Shown here one piece after another: positions 54,463-62,764 of a DNA stretch of 64,000 nucleotides; position 1 is the first letter of the stretch; each line of letters opens with the position of its first letter. The position numbers and the translations under genes were made by a program. The notes under the pieces were generated by a model. That model was not told where the DNA came from and did no database searches. It worked only from the letters and a program-made list of their open reading frames with translations. Origin of the DNA: Phorcus lineatus (taxonomy: Eukaryota > Mollusca > Gastropoda > Trochida > Trochidae); assembly GCA_921293015.1 (NCBI GenBank), contig OV121081.1, forward strand, positions 31,933,158 to 31,997,157. The letters are read 5' to 3'.

Positions 54463-54625
54463 ACGTGAATTAAGCTGGTAACGTTGCACGTGCATTGATA
54501 ATGTACTAGCTAGATGGTTACATTGCACGTGCATTAAGAATGTACTGGCGAAATGGTAACGTTGCACGTGCATTAAGAATGTACCGGCAAGATGGTTACG
54601 TTGCACGTGCATTAAGAATGACCGG
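54463..54625. repeat. 39-40-bp tandem repeat with a CACGTG in each unit
   Basis: About five units start with TTGCACGTGCATTAAGAATG and continue with TACTGGCGAAATGGTAACG-like bases. The first unit is short (GTGAATTAAG) and the last is truncated. Every unit retains GCACGTG, a canonical E-box palindrome. It could be a regulatory cluster or simply a short satellite. Confidence 0.85.
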
Positions 54626-54783
54626 TGAACCAGTTGGGACCATCTCAAATTTTGTTAAAGGATTTTGTTTTATTGAAAAACGTTTTTTGTGTTATAATTA
54701 TGCAATGAAATACGAATGTTATTATCATAAACCAAAGCAGGTCATACAAAAAAACACTTTAAACTAGGCTGTATTTTAAGTCA

Positions 54784-54883
54784 GATAACATACTCGTAAC
54801 CGTACATTCGTGAAAACAATGTCCTCGCCGCTTCGCGGCTCGTACATTCTTTTTCACGAATGTACGGTTACTTGTATGTTATC
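54784..54883. repeat. 100-base near-perfect hairpin
   Basis: GATAACATAC at the left pairs with GTATGTTATC at the right, followed inward by GTAACCGTACATTCGTGAAAA against TTTTCACGAATGTACGGTTAC. The centre is a perfect five-base-pair stem, GCCGC-TTC-GCGGC (54827-54839). Only a few mismatches and one bulge interrupt about 47 base pairs. It may be a palindromic MITE or an RNA hairpin; nothing adjacent shows which. Confidence 0.85.
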
Positions 54884-56529
54884 CTTAACATATTCTTCGA
54901 TGGGATAACAAGTACATAATACGCCCTTACAAACTGAAATATTCGCATTCCTTCAGAATTGAAATGAAAACAAAATGCTTAAGAATTGATTTTATTATTG
55001 TTTATTTATTTTCAAAGATCAATGGGACAACGACAGACACTCATCTCAATCACTCAATAAACAGCTCATTCATCAAGCAGTCTTCGACCGACAAGTGAAC
55101 CCTGGTGTTACAAGTTACACAAAAATAAATAAACTTAGTTCATTGTCCTTTGCTTTCCTGAAGCAAATTAAATTCAAAGAAACTGGTTCCTTAAAACAAA
55201 TTCATCATATCTCGTCTTGATCAAGGTAAATTTGGAACCAATTAAAAGAATATTTGCAAATAGCCAAAAGCACATTTTAGCACTTGTATCATGAAAATAG
55301 GTAGTAACTTTAACTTTTATTATTGTTATCATGAATATGATCGTTGAATATGGAAGGCACTAGAAAACCATGTTTACATTAAGAACCCAAATTTCCATTC
55401 AACTTCTAACAAATCTGAGAACTTACAATTCTTATTGTTGAAACCTTTATATCTTGACAATCACAATAAAAGTCATGAACAAATGTTATTACTGAAATTG
55501 TTTGTATCACTTCCAGATCTGTACTTGAATATCTTGAGGTAAATATGTGACTGATATGAGACATTCCTGATGACTTCGATGAGAGGCAAGATGGAAGCTT
55601 CCTGTACCCATGCTCCTGTTGCTCAATCTTGTTGCAGTTTGTGCATTCGCTTCCTTTTCTTCTACTTCATACATTGGATTACCACTTAAACTTATCGACA
55701 ATCTAAAGCCAGTTCTAAAGTCTTTGTATTTTTTATATGGAGGGTGGGGGCGGCGGGGGGCAAATGAACCAAGAATAAGAAGCAAACTGAGCAAGGTGGG
55801 GAATTTAGTTCATCACACAACCATCAAGTTTTTGTCTCATTTTGCACAAGCGGTTGCTACAACAAAGATTTCCGTTTGATTGAAAAAAAAAAATCTAAAT
55901 AGCATTTTAGTTGTAATATACACTAATGTGAGTATATACATTTTATCTAATATTATATAATCCCTCCAAACTTCATGGAATAACAAACTTAACAATACTT
56001 GGCCTCAACATAAGATAACATGTTCGACCTCCAATGATGCTAATCCCTCCAAATGGTGACACTGCTTACTTTGTTATGATCAAGTAATGACGGGAGTTGT
56101 ATAATCTCTAGATTCATCCAGTTGTGTTTCAGAAACTCTACTTTGGGGTTGATTCCATGTGCAAAGGAAAGAGCATTCTGTTGACATGATGTGTTTGAGA
56201 GGTATTGTGACACAGCACTGGCTTCTTCTAATCTCTGCAGTAGACTCTAGAAGACCAGTTTCTTTGCAAGACCAACTGAAACAAAGCTCCAAGTCAGTTG
56301 TGAACATTTTGGGAGAAAAGAAATAAAAATGACTGAACCTGCAATTAGTGTCAAGTTAGGCTAATGAAAATGGATTATGCCGTTGTCATTTCTCCCATCT
56401 CAGCATATTAAATATTAATCAATAACTATGTATATCCCACTGAAGAATAAAGTAGAATTTTATCATTTCTTTGATGTTGAAAAATCTTACAAAATATATT
56501 AACTATCAAAAATAGTTTTCTATATTTTA
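54884..56529. other. sequence downstream of cdk7, no second gene recognised
   Basis: This should include the cdk7 3' UTR on the minus strand. An AATAAA in minus orientation lies near 55315-55321 and others near 54,983-55,010, but which is used is unknown. Open stretches at 55,507-55,794 and 56,080-56,307 (minus) and at 55,610-55,879 (plus) match nothing I recognise. Confidence 0.4.
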
Positions 56530-56751
56530 CTAAATATTCATCTCTATGAGAAAATGGCAAAGTTTCTCATGGAGAGCTAGCTTCCCAGATGATGGTTGCA
56601 GCTCCTCACCTGACTCTCCCTGCTGTTTACGCTTTATACCCGCCCTCAAGACCTCCTGCTCCTGGTTCACAATCTTGTTAGACCCCGGTCTGGGCAGTTT
56701 AGATCCATGGCATGGTGGAGGTCGGTTGCTGAAGTAGGGAAGCTGTAGTGC
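56530..56751 (-). CDS. cdk7: cyclin-dependent kinase 7, last coding exon
   Basis: Acceptor GTTTTGCAG precedes 56751; the frame is open for 73 codons to the stop at 56530. The exon starts ALQLPYFSNRPPPCHG, continues SKLPRPGSNK and later has an IKRK motif. These match the end of the CDK7 kinase domain (YFSNRP) and its short C-terminal tail in animals. The upstream exon ends at a codon boundary in TATE, giving TATEALQLPYFSNRP across the junction, as expected for CDK7. CDK7 with cyclin H and MAT1 forms the CDK-activating kinase and the TFIIH module that phosphorylates the RNA polymerase II C-terminal domain in the nucleus. The final dozen or so residues (after about SSGKLAL) extend beyond the usual KKLIF-type ending, so the real terminus could differ. 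Confidence 0.9.
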   Translation of the reverse strand, partial: ALQLPYFSNRPPPCHGSKLPRPGSNKIVNQEQEVLRAGIKRKQQGESGEELQPSSGKLALHEKLCHFLIEMNI

Positions 56752-56860
56752 CTGCAAAACAGGAAACTTGAATTCTCATCATTTGTTTACTGGAAAGCAT
56801 GTAGTTTTAGTTAGTTGAAGAGAAGAATTCAAAGTATAAAGATTTCGTAGCGCTGGGTAC

Positions 56861-57010
56861 CTCTGTTGCTGTGCATCGTTTAAGGGGGTCCATGATGAGT
56901 AGTTTCTCCATCAGTTCCAGAAGATCCTCCCCCGCAGCAATGAAGATGTCCTTCAGGGGTTGCCGTGGATACTGCTTGAACTTGATGTAGTCAGGCAAGT
57001 ATTGCATGTT
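56861..57010 (-). CDS. cdk7: cyclin-dependent kinase 7, penultimate coding exon
   Basis: The acceptor TTATGACAG precedes 57010 and the donor is CAGAG|GTACCC (56861|56860). The exon is exactly 50 codons, phase 0 at both ends. It encodes the kinase C-lobe segment after subdomain IX: LPDYIKFKQYPRQPLKDIF, then AAGEDLLELMEKLL and DPLKRCTATE. This matches CDK7 (LPDY-x-F-x-x-x-P, AAGDDLLDL, and P-x-x-R-x-TA before the last helix) rather than cell-cycle CDKs. Catalytic-lobe exons are not in the window; they should lie to the right, beyond 64,000. The DIRS element ends only about 115 bases upstream, inside the preceding intron. Confidence 0.9.
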
Positions 57011-57168
57011 CTGTCATAACAGAAAGAGGAATTCTTTTGTCTAAATTTATGGAGTTATTAATTGAATGGAAATGAATAATCACCCTTGAACAATGAGGTT
57101 ATCAAAAGATAGAAATAAAAAATAGTTTTAACAAAATTACAAGTATTTTGTATATTTTTGAATGATAC

Positions 57169-57349
57169 CTACCTCTAAACTTATATGCATTTCCTTGTTT
57201 GTTTACAAACATCTAACAACAATCAATACCTTGATCAAGTCTAGAAATAGACATGTCAAACTTTTGAGTCGCAGCCGTCGCACGAACTAGCACGTGCAAA
57301 TGACAAAGCCACGCCCCCAACACCTCAGCCTAAGAAATCACTTTCCTTG
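57169..57349. repeat. inverted terminal repeat, 3' side of the DIRS element
   Basis: 181 bases identical, in reverse complement, to 63608-63788. A further 42 bases (57127-57168) form the non-repeated outer extension on this side. Confidence 0.97.
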
Positions 57350-57412
57350 CAGAAATAAGCAACCCGATAAGCTGGTCTCCGTTTTGTGGGGAGGTCCGGG
57401 CGGGTTACCAAC

Positions 57413-57505
57413 TATAAGTTTAGAGGTAGGTATCATTCAAAAATATACAAAATACTTGTAATTTTGTTAAATTTCTTTCATTCACTACCTCTAAACTTAT
57501 ATGCA
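57413..57505. repeat. internal complementary region of the DIRS element
   Basis: The 93 bases are the reverse complement of the two element ends joined together. Bases 57413-57471 mirror the outer 59 bases at 57127-57185 and following, and 57471-57505 mirror the outer 35 bases at the other end (63768-63802). Both matches are perfect. In the DIRS1 model this region templates the circular junction during replication. Confidence 0.95.
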
Positions 57506-57751
57506 GATTCCCACAGATCGGCGGAGGGTAGGAGATCAGTAAGCGATGCTGGGACTCAAAAGGAATCATGCCTTTAACCAAAAAACCGAGATCACAAGAA
57601 CGAAGTTCCTGCTAACCCAAGTAATGGTAGGCTGGCCTGGACAGTCGTGGATTTACAACCGTTAACTGCCGAGGCCAACATAGGATTTCTCAGCGAGAAG
57701 GAGGAACTCCGTCCTTACAACCTCTTCCAAAAAGAGTTGTAATTACCTATG

Positions 57752-60151
57752 TTACTGTTTGGATGACTGGACTGCCCCGGCTGCAACGAACGGTCCCAGT
57801 TGGTGGAGGCCCTGGAGGTCCGACTGGACATCTCTAAGGTAGAAGGTGGAAAAAGTTATGGAGGAGGCCCAATATCCAGCGGAGATGACGTCCTCGACCG
57901 AGGCAGAGTGCCAGAGGGGGGCTATCGTAGCCCAGGCTCTAATCTCATGAGAAGACACCTTACCATAAATCGGCTGAGTGGACGCAGATTTATGGTAAGC
58001 TGCCTTAATCGTCTTTTTCAGCCAAGCTGAAACGGTATTCTTGGTTATGTCCTTGTCGGAAGAAGGGAGGCAAGGAAGGAACAATCTATGCCTACCCCTT
58101 CTAAAGGACTTGGTTCTGGTCAGGTACTCCCTCAAGGCTCGAACTGGACAGAGAAGAAGATCCTTTTCCATGCCGTCTGAAATAGCAGCGGACAGAGCCG
58201 GAACAGAGAAGCATCTTCTTCCCAAGGGACCAGCGATGGACTTCTGGTTTTTGGCCACGAAACCGGGGAGGGTCGTTAGGGATACGGACTGCCAGTTCTT
58301 AGAGTGTGTCATGGTGGAATGGTCCAAAGCATGTAACTCTGAAACCCTGCTTGCCGAAGCCAGCGCCAAAAGGAAAGCTGTCTTCCAAGATAAAAACTGC
58401 AGGGGAACGTCTTCAATAGGCTCGAACGGATCTGCGAGTAAAGCTGAAAGAACCACCGACAAATTCCACTTGAGCTGAAACTTTGGGGATTTCAAATCCT
58501 CTAACTGGAACGATCTAGCCAAGCGATGAATGGTCTGGTCTCTGGACAAGTCAACTCCTTGTAAGGCTAAGGCAGATGTCAAAGCCGACTTGTAACCATC
58601 GATTGTTCCAGCCTTCAACTTCTTATCCTTCCTTAGAAAGAGCAAGAACTCAGCGACGAGTGGAATGGAGATAGCAGCATCAGGCTGGAATTGCTGCTTC
58701 CACTCGGTGAATTTTCTATACCTGCAATCGTAGAGGGCTGAAGTGGAAGCTCTGAGACCTCCACGGACTGCCTCTGCAACTTCTTGGGAGAAACCACTTT
58801 TCCTGAGATTACGTTGGATAACCTCCAGGCGTGAAGACAGAGGGACTCGGGGTTTCGATGAAACCTGTCGGACCTTGGTTGTCTTAGTAATGTTGGAAAA
58901 ACTGGCAGCTGTACCGGCGGACGAGTTGACGCAGTCAACAGATCCGGAAACCAAGGACGATTGGGCCACGCTGGAGCAATCAGAACGATGATGCAGCTGT
59001 GACGTCTCGCTTTCTCCAATACTGCTGGAATCAGCGCTGGTGGAGGAAAGGCGTAAGCAAGGAGACCGTCCCAGCTGATCGACATTGCGTCTACGTCGAA
59101 GGCCTGAGGATCCGGAACCGGACTGACGTAGACTGGAAGCTGCGTGTTGAGCCTGGTCGCGAACAGGTCTATCATCGGGGATTCCCATAGGCCTGATACC
59201 ATCTTGAAGGAGGTGGGATGCAGAGTCCATTCCGTTGACTGGATCTGGTTCGGACGGGACAGGTTGTCTGCCAGAACGTTCAGATGGCCTGGAATGTGTC
59301 TGGCTCTGAGTTGACAGTCGTTCCTGTCGATCCAGTCGAACAGCTGAAGACAGAGATCTAGCAATCCCTTCGATCGAGTGCCTCCTTGGCGATTGACGTA
59401 AGCCACTACCGTGGTGTTGTCTGAGGCCAACATTATTTTCTTTCCCCTCAGCTGGGTCTGCCAGAACTGAAGAGACTTCAGGACGGCTAACAATTCCAGT
59501 TGGTTGATGTGAAGAGGAGCCTCTTCCGGAGACCAAGTTCCCTGAAACATCTGGTCCCTGAGGTGAGCCCCCCCGCCGACTGTGGACGCGTCTGTCACTA
59601 GCAGAACATCCTGCACGAAGGGGACCAATTGAACGCCCTGCAGGACGTTCTGGTCTTGAAGCCACCAACGAAGCGATCGGAGAATCTCTGGTGGAGGACA
59701 ACAACGAGTTGAAAGCTCGAGCGATCTCACGGAGTTGATCCAGAACTGAAAGTGACGGAGTCTTAGCCTCCCCCTGTTGGTCAAATCCTGCATGCTCGTG
59801 AGCCTGCCCAACAGGGACATCCATTGCCTTAAGGTTTGTGGAGACTGGGACATGGATAGGATCAAGTTCCGCGCTACCGTGACCCTGTCCTCTGGCGGAA
59901 GAACCTTCGAAATTCCCGTGTCGAAGATGGCTCCTATGTACTTTACTCTCTGGGACGGCGTGAAGTCCGACTTCTCCGGATGCACAATGAAACCCAGATG
60001 TTCCAAAGTAAAAACGGCAAACTCTCTGTTCGTCTCCAGACAGCGATGAGACTGGTCTGGTAAGAGGAAGTCGTCCAGGTACCCGTGAATCCTGATGGAC
60101 CTGGAGTGTAGAAAGCTCAGGACCGGAGCTGTGATGCGGGTGAATAGCCAA
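57752..60151 (-). CDS. DIRS tyrosine recombinase (ORF3)
   Basis: The protein domain occupies about residues 431-799 (from nt 58861 to the stop at 57752). An N-terminal core-binding helical part (STSALYDCRYRKFTEW, KAGTIDGYKSAL) precedes the catalytic part. The full catalytic set is visible: Arg602 in ASASRVSELHALD, His735 and Arg738 in SSHEIRAWA, Trp761 in AGYWASS and nucleophile Tyr771 in FSTFYLRDV. The enzyme would insert the circular DNA copy by strand exchange. The frame is open upstream to 60151, but residues 1-430 overlap the RNase H and methyltransferase-like coding region in another frame and are serine/arginine-rich without recognisable domains. They are probably not translated. The true start, perhaps by splicing or reinitiation, is unknown. 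It overlaps ORF2 by at least about 230 bases. Confidence 0.93.
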   Translation of the reverse strand: MAIHPHHSSGPELSTLQVHQDSRVPGRLPLTRPVSSLSGDEQRVCRFYFGTSGFHCASGEVGLHAVPESKVHRSHLRHGNFEGSSARGQGHGSAELDPIHVPVSTNLKAMDVPVGQAHEHAGFDQQGEAKTPSLSVLDQLREIARAFNSLLSSTRDSPIASLVASRPERPAGRSIGPLRAGCSASDRRVHSRRGGSPQGPDVSGNLVSGRGSSSHQPTGIVSRPEVSSVLADPAEGKENNVGLRQHHGSGLRQSPRRHSIEGIARSLSSAVRLDRQERLSTQSQTHSRPSERSGRQPVPSEPDPVNGMDSASHLLQDGIRPMGIPDDRPVRDQAQHAASSLRQSGSGSSGLRRRRNVDQLGRSPCLRLSSTSADSSSIGESETSQLHHRSDCSSVAQSSLVSGSVDCVNSSAGTAASFSNITKTTKVRQVSSKPRVPLSSRLEVIQRNLRKSGFSQEVAEAVRGGLRASTSALYDCRYRKFTEWKQQFQPDAAISIPLVAEFLLFLRKDKKLKAGTIDGYKSALTSALALQGVDLSRDQTIHRLARSFQLEDLKSPKFQLKWNLSVVLSALLADPFEPIEDVPLQFLSWKTAFLLALASASRVSELHALDHSTMTHSKNWQSVSLTTLPGFVAKNQKSIAGPLGRRCFSVPALSAAISDGMEKDLLLCPVRALREYLTRTKSFRRGRHRLFLPCLPSSDKDITKNTVSAWLKKTIKAAYHKSASTQPIYGKVSSHEIRAWATIAPLWHSASVEDVISAGYWASSITFSTFYLRDVQSDLQGLHQLGPFVAAGAVQSSKQ

Positions 60152-60969
60152 GGTGCTATCGAGATCCCGAACGGAAGAACCCTGAACTGGAACAACCTGC
60201 CGTTGAGAGCAAACCGAAGGTACTTATGGGATGCTGGATGAATCGGGACGTGGAGATAAGCATCCCTGAGGTCTAACGAGACCATCCAGTCCCCTGGTCG
60301 TAGAGCCAGTTTCAGCGCCGGAATCGACTCCATCCTGAAGTGCGGTGGTCTCTGCAGGAAGTTCCGGTTCAGGATCTTCAGATCTATGATCATACGCAGC
60401 TCGTCTGTATCTTTCTTTGGAACCAGGAAAACCGGCGAATAGAACCCGCGTGAAACTGTGGCCGGGTCCAGTTCTATAACTGCCTTCTTCAGCAAGAGCT
60501 TCTGGATTGCGTCTTCTGCTGCTATCAAGGGAAGACCAGATAGATGAAAGCGGGGTCCCTCCGGGATGAAGGTAGTCGGAGGTAACGAATCGAATATCAG
60601 ACGGTAACCCTGCGAGACTACAGATAGGATCCAGGGGTCGTCTGAAACAATTGGCCAATTGATGGCAAATTGTTGAAGACGACCCCCGACCTGACCAGGA
60701 ACCACATTCAAAGGGAAGGTCGGGAGACGGGCAAGGGTCGATGACTGGTTGGGAATGGGGGTAGGGTGGTCAAACCCGCTGCTGGCCTCTGCCACGGCCT
60801 CGTCCACCACTCTTGCCGGGAGTCGGGAACTTCTCGTACCGAGGGAACTTGTCAAAATTCTTCTTGGGCGTAGAAGTAGTCTGGCTCTTTTGAAAATTCT
60901 GTTTCCTGGACGGAGTGGACGGCTTGTTCCTGGGAGACTGTCTCCTTCTGGGTGAAGCGGACAATACAA
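58633..60969 (-). CDS. DIRS reverse transcriptase / RNase H / methyltransferase-like polyprotein (ORF2)
   Basis: Order of domains: reverse transcriptase at about residues 150-350, with FLVPKKD, the first catalytic Asp233 in SLDLRDAYLHVP, LPFGISIAPWLF, and the YLDD box at 297-300. RNase H follows at about 455-570, with Asp460 (VTDAS), Glu492 (QLELLAV), Asp517 (ASDNTT) and Asp568 (ADNLSR). Last is a Dam-type methyltransferase-like domain at about 599-680 (MIDLFATRLN, YAFPPPALI, VLIAPAWPNRPWF), characteristic of DIRS1 rather than Ngaro elements. All catalytic acids of RT and RNase H are present, so copying from RNA to DNA looks possible. The frame overlaps the end of gag by 200 bases in another register. 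The first Met at 60969 is a convention, and frameshifting or splicing may be used. Residues past about 690 overlap ORF3 and match nothing. Confidence 0.95.
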   Translation of the reverse strand: MYCPLHPEGDSLPGTSRPLRPGNRIFKRARLLLRPRRILTSSLGTRSSRLPARVVDEAVAEASSGFDHPTPIPNQSSTLARLPTFPLNVVPGQVGGRLQQFAINWPIVSDDPWILSVVSQGYRLIFDSLPPTTFIPEGPRFHLSGLPLIAAEDAIQKLLLKKAVIELDPATVSRGFYSPVFLVPKKDTDELRMIIDLKILNRNFLQRPPHFRMESIPALKLALRPGDWMVSLDLRDAYLHVPIHPASHKYLRFALNGRLFQFRVLPFGISIAPWLFTRITAPVLSFLHSRSIRIHGYLDDFLLPDQSHRCLETNREFAVFTLEHLGFIVHPEKSDFTPSQRVKYIGAIFDTGISKVLPPEDRVTVARNLILSMSQSPQTLRQWMSLLGRLTSMQDLTNRGRLRLRHFQFWINSVRSLELSTRCCPPPEILRSLRWWLQDQNVLQGVQLVPFVQDVLLVTDASTVGGGAHLRDQMFQGTWSPEEAPLHINQLELLAVLKSLQFWQTQLRGKKIMLASDNTTVVAYVNRQGGTRSKGLLDLCLQLFDWIDRNDCQLRARHIPGHLNVLADNLSRPNQIQSTEWTLHPTSFKMVSGLWESPMIDLFATRLNTQLPVYVSPVPDPQAFDVDAMSISWDGLLAYAFPPPALIPAVLEKARRHSCIIVLIAPAWPNRPWFPDLLTASTRPPVQLPVFPTLLRQPRSDRFHRNPESLCLHAWRLSNVISGKVVSPKKLQRQSVEVSELPLQPSTIAGIENSPSGSSNSSLMLLSPFHSSLSSCSF

Positions 60970-62764
60970 GAGTATGGATGTCTTCGTTCTTTTTCCTTTC
61001 CATCTCCTTGTCCCTCCGTTCCAAGGCCTTGGACACCGAATCGCCGAAGAGAGTGCCTCCGAACAGAGGGGCCTGATAAAGCATCTCCTTAATCTTCGGG
61101 TCGGTGTTCTGGGGTAGCTGCTTCACGTAAGCGGACCGCCTTAGAAGAGTGAGCTGTGACTGTATCCAAAGCAGATGTCTGTCCAGGTCCAGAACTGCAT
61201 CGCCCAGGGAGTCGAAGAAAGCGAACGCAGTGGCCAAAGATGAATACGGCACTGAGGTAGAACCAGTGGGCTCCGCAGAATCCGGGATGATAGGGAGCTG
61301 CCTGGCTGCGGTGGCGGCGAACCAATGGATGTAAGAAGAGGTCTGCATCGCTTTATTGACCGATGTCTCCACTTCCCTCAGGCGTGAGTCGTGCACTTTT
61401 ATCTGGTCCGACGGTGTGCCCTTACCCATGAGGTATCTGAAATTATCGTCCAACAGGGTCTCCTCCGTGTTGGCAAACCTTGCATTATGGGTCTTGTACG
61501 GAAAGCACCTGTAGAATGAGCTACGTGCTGGCTGTTTGTCAAAGGCCAGAGTCCCCACCCTGTCCGAGAGTTGAGCTGCCAGCTGAGCCGAAGAGTCTGG
61601 AGGAGGAAGTGAGTTGGCTGGAGTCGACGGTGCCTTGGGTACACCCCTGCTAATGTCGTTGTGTATAGGCAGGGACGGCGTCGGGGGCCGTGCGAGATCC
61701 GGGAAGTGGCGGTATACCTCGTCGATCTTATCGTACCAGCCCAACACCGTGAAGACAGATTCTTCTGTCCCTGCTTTCTTTGACTTCTTCGTAGGCGGCG
61801 CTGGCTGAGAGCCGTAGAAGGAGATCTCCGGAGGGTCCGACGACTTCCTTTTGGGAAGTGAGCCATTGGACCGTTGATTGGAAGCCGTACGCTGGCTGTC
61901 CGATGGAGTGTGGCTGCCCTGCGTGTGCTGGACGTTATCCAGCCGATGGGGATCCGCGGTGCGCTGGGGATCCCTGGAACGCTGTGGGCCACTTGTTCCT
62001 TGCGGATCCGTGGCATCCCGTGGGCCCACGGAGCCTTGTGGGTCCACTGGCTGCTGGTCCTTCCGCGCGGGCCGACGGTCCGAACGGGACGATGAAGAGG
62101 AGGAACCAGAGTATTGCACAATACTGCTGTTGGTGGCCGACGTGGGTGGAGCGGAGCCGCTGGGTGGTGCCGTACGGTTCGCCTTTTTGGTCCTACGAGC
62201 CGAGTCGTTGACTGTCTGGTCCCGCCTCGGTGTCGTAGCTGACCTGGGGAGCTTGCCCTTGGTTTTCTTCAAAAGTCTAGGGTCCCTAGATGATGGAGTA
62301 GGGAGGGCCGAGTCGATGGCAGAGGGGGCGTCGATGGACAGAACATCATCTTCTTGCTTCTCTTCACCCCCCCGCCGACCAGTTATGTGGGAGACTACGT
62401 CTCGCCCTGGCGACGGGGGAAGCCTTTGATCCCCCTGGACACCCTCGCCCTCCAGATCAGGTACACTCAACAGACGATTCATCAGAGGCATCATTTTCTG
62501 GGCCATGACACGGAACTGAGCTAGGTCTGCAGCCAGGTTCGATGGAGGAGGCGTAGATATGGTAGAAGACTTCGACGAACTCTTAGTCAAACTTCTCTGA
62601 CGAGCAGCAATGTAGGCCTGGAAGTCTGGCTCTTCCAGATTACCGCAGAACTCGCAAGGCCGGTCAAACGAGCAGTTGGAGCCGTAGCAGCGAGGACAGC
62701 AAGGGTGAGGGTCGACCGCAGACATGAACTTGTGACAACCCTCGCACTTCTTGGAATTGTTCAT
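60770..62764 (-). CDS. DIRS Gag-like protein with N-terminal zinc finger (ORF1)
   Basis: 664 residues from the ATG at 62764 (context AACCATGA). Residues 7-40 hold eight cysteines: KKCEGCHKF, then PCCPRCYGSNC and RPCEFC, a treble-clef or zinc-ribbon-like cluster. A long disordered, Ser/Pro/Arg-rich middle follows. It includes imperfect DPQGT/DPQRT repeats (about 245-285) and lysine-rich stretches that could act as nuclear signals. A more conserved folded part spans about 345-580 (FTVLGWYDKIDEVYRHFP and FANTEETLLDD). The C-terminus is basic and ends in a GRGRGRG run that may bind RNA. By position it is the Gag-like structural protein of DIRS elements, presumably packaging the element RNA. It is intact. 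Confidence 0.9.
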   Translation of the reverse strand: MNNSKKCEGCHKFMSAVDPHPCCPRCYGSNCSFDRPCEFCGNLEEPDFQAYIAARQRSLTKSSSKSSTISTPPPSNLAADLAQFRVMAQKMMPLMNRLLSVPDLEGEGVQGDQRLPPSPGRDVVSHITGRRGGEEKQEDDVLSIDAPSAIDSALPTPSSRDPRLLKKTKGKLPRSATTPRRDQTVNDSARRTKKANRTAPPSGSAPPTSATNSSIVQYSGSSSSSSRSDRRPARKDQQPVDPQGSVGPRDATDPQGTSGPQRSRDPQRTADPHRLDNVQHTQGSHTPSDSQRTASNQRSNGSLPKRKSSDPPEISFYGSQPAPPTKKSKKAGTEESVFTVLGWYDKIDEVYRHFPDLARPPTPSLPIHNDISRGVPKAPSTPANSLPPPDSSAQLAAQLSDRVGTLAFDKQPARSSFYRCFPYKTHNARFANTEETLLDDNFRYLMGKGTPSDQIKVHDSRLREVETSVNKAMQTSSYIHWFAATAARQLPIIPDSAEPTGSTSVPYSSLATAFAFFDSLGDAVLDLDRHLLWIQSQLTLLRRSAYVKQLPQNTDPKIKEMLYQAPLFGGTLFGDSVSKALERRDKEMERKKNEDIHTLVLSASPRRRQSPRNKPSTPSRKQNFQKSQTTSTPKKNFDKFPRYEKFPTPGKSGGRGRGRGQQRV

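Noticed and set aside
58041-58478. 145-codon plus-strand frame inside the recombinase region
   Set aside because: It is antisense to the recombinase catalytic domain and matches nothing.
61858-62429. Long open frames on the plus strand opposite the DIRS Gag-like gene
   Set aside because: They overlap a convincing gene on the other strand, are Trp/Gly/Arg-rich from GC composition, and contain no domain.
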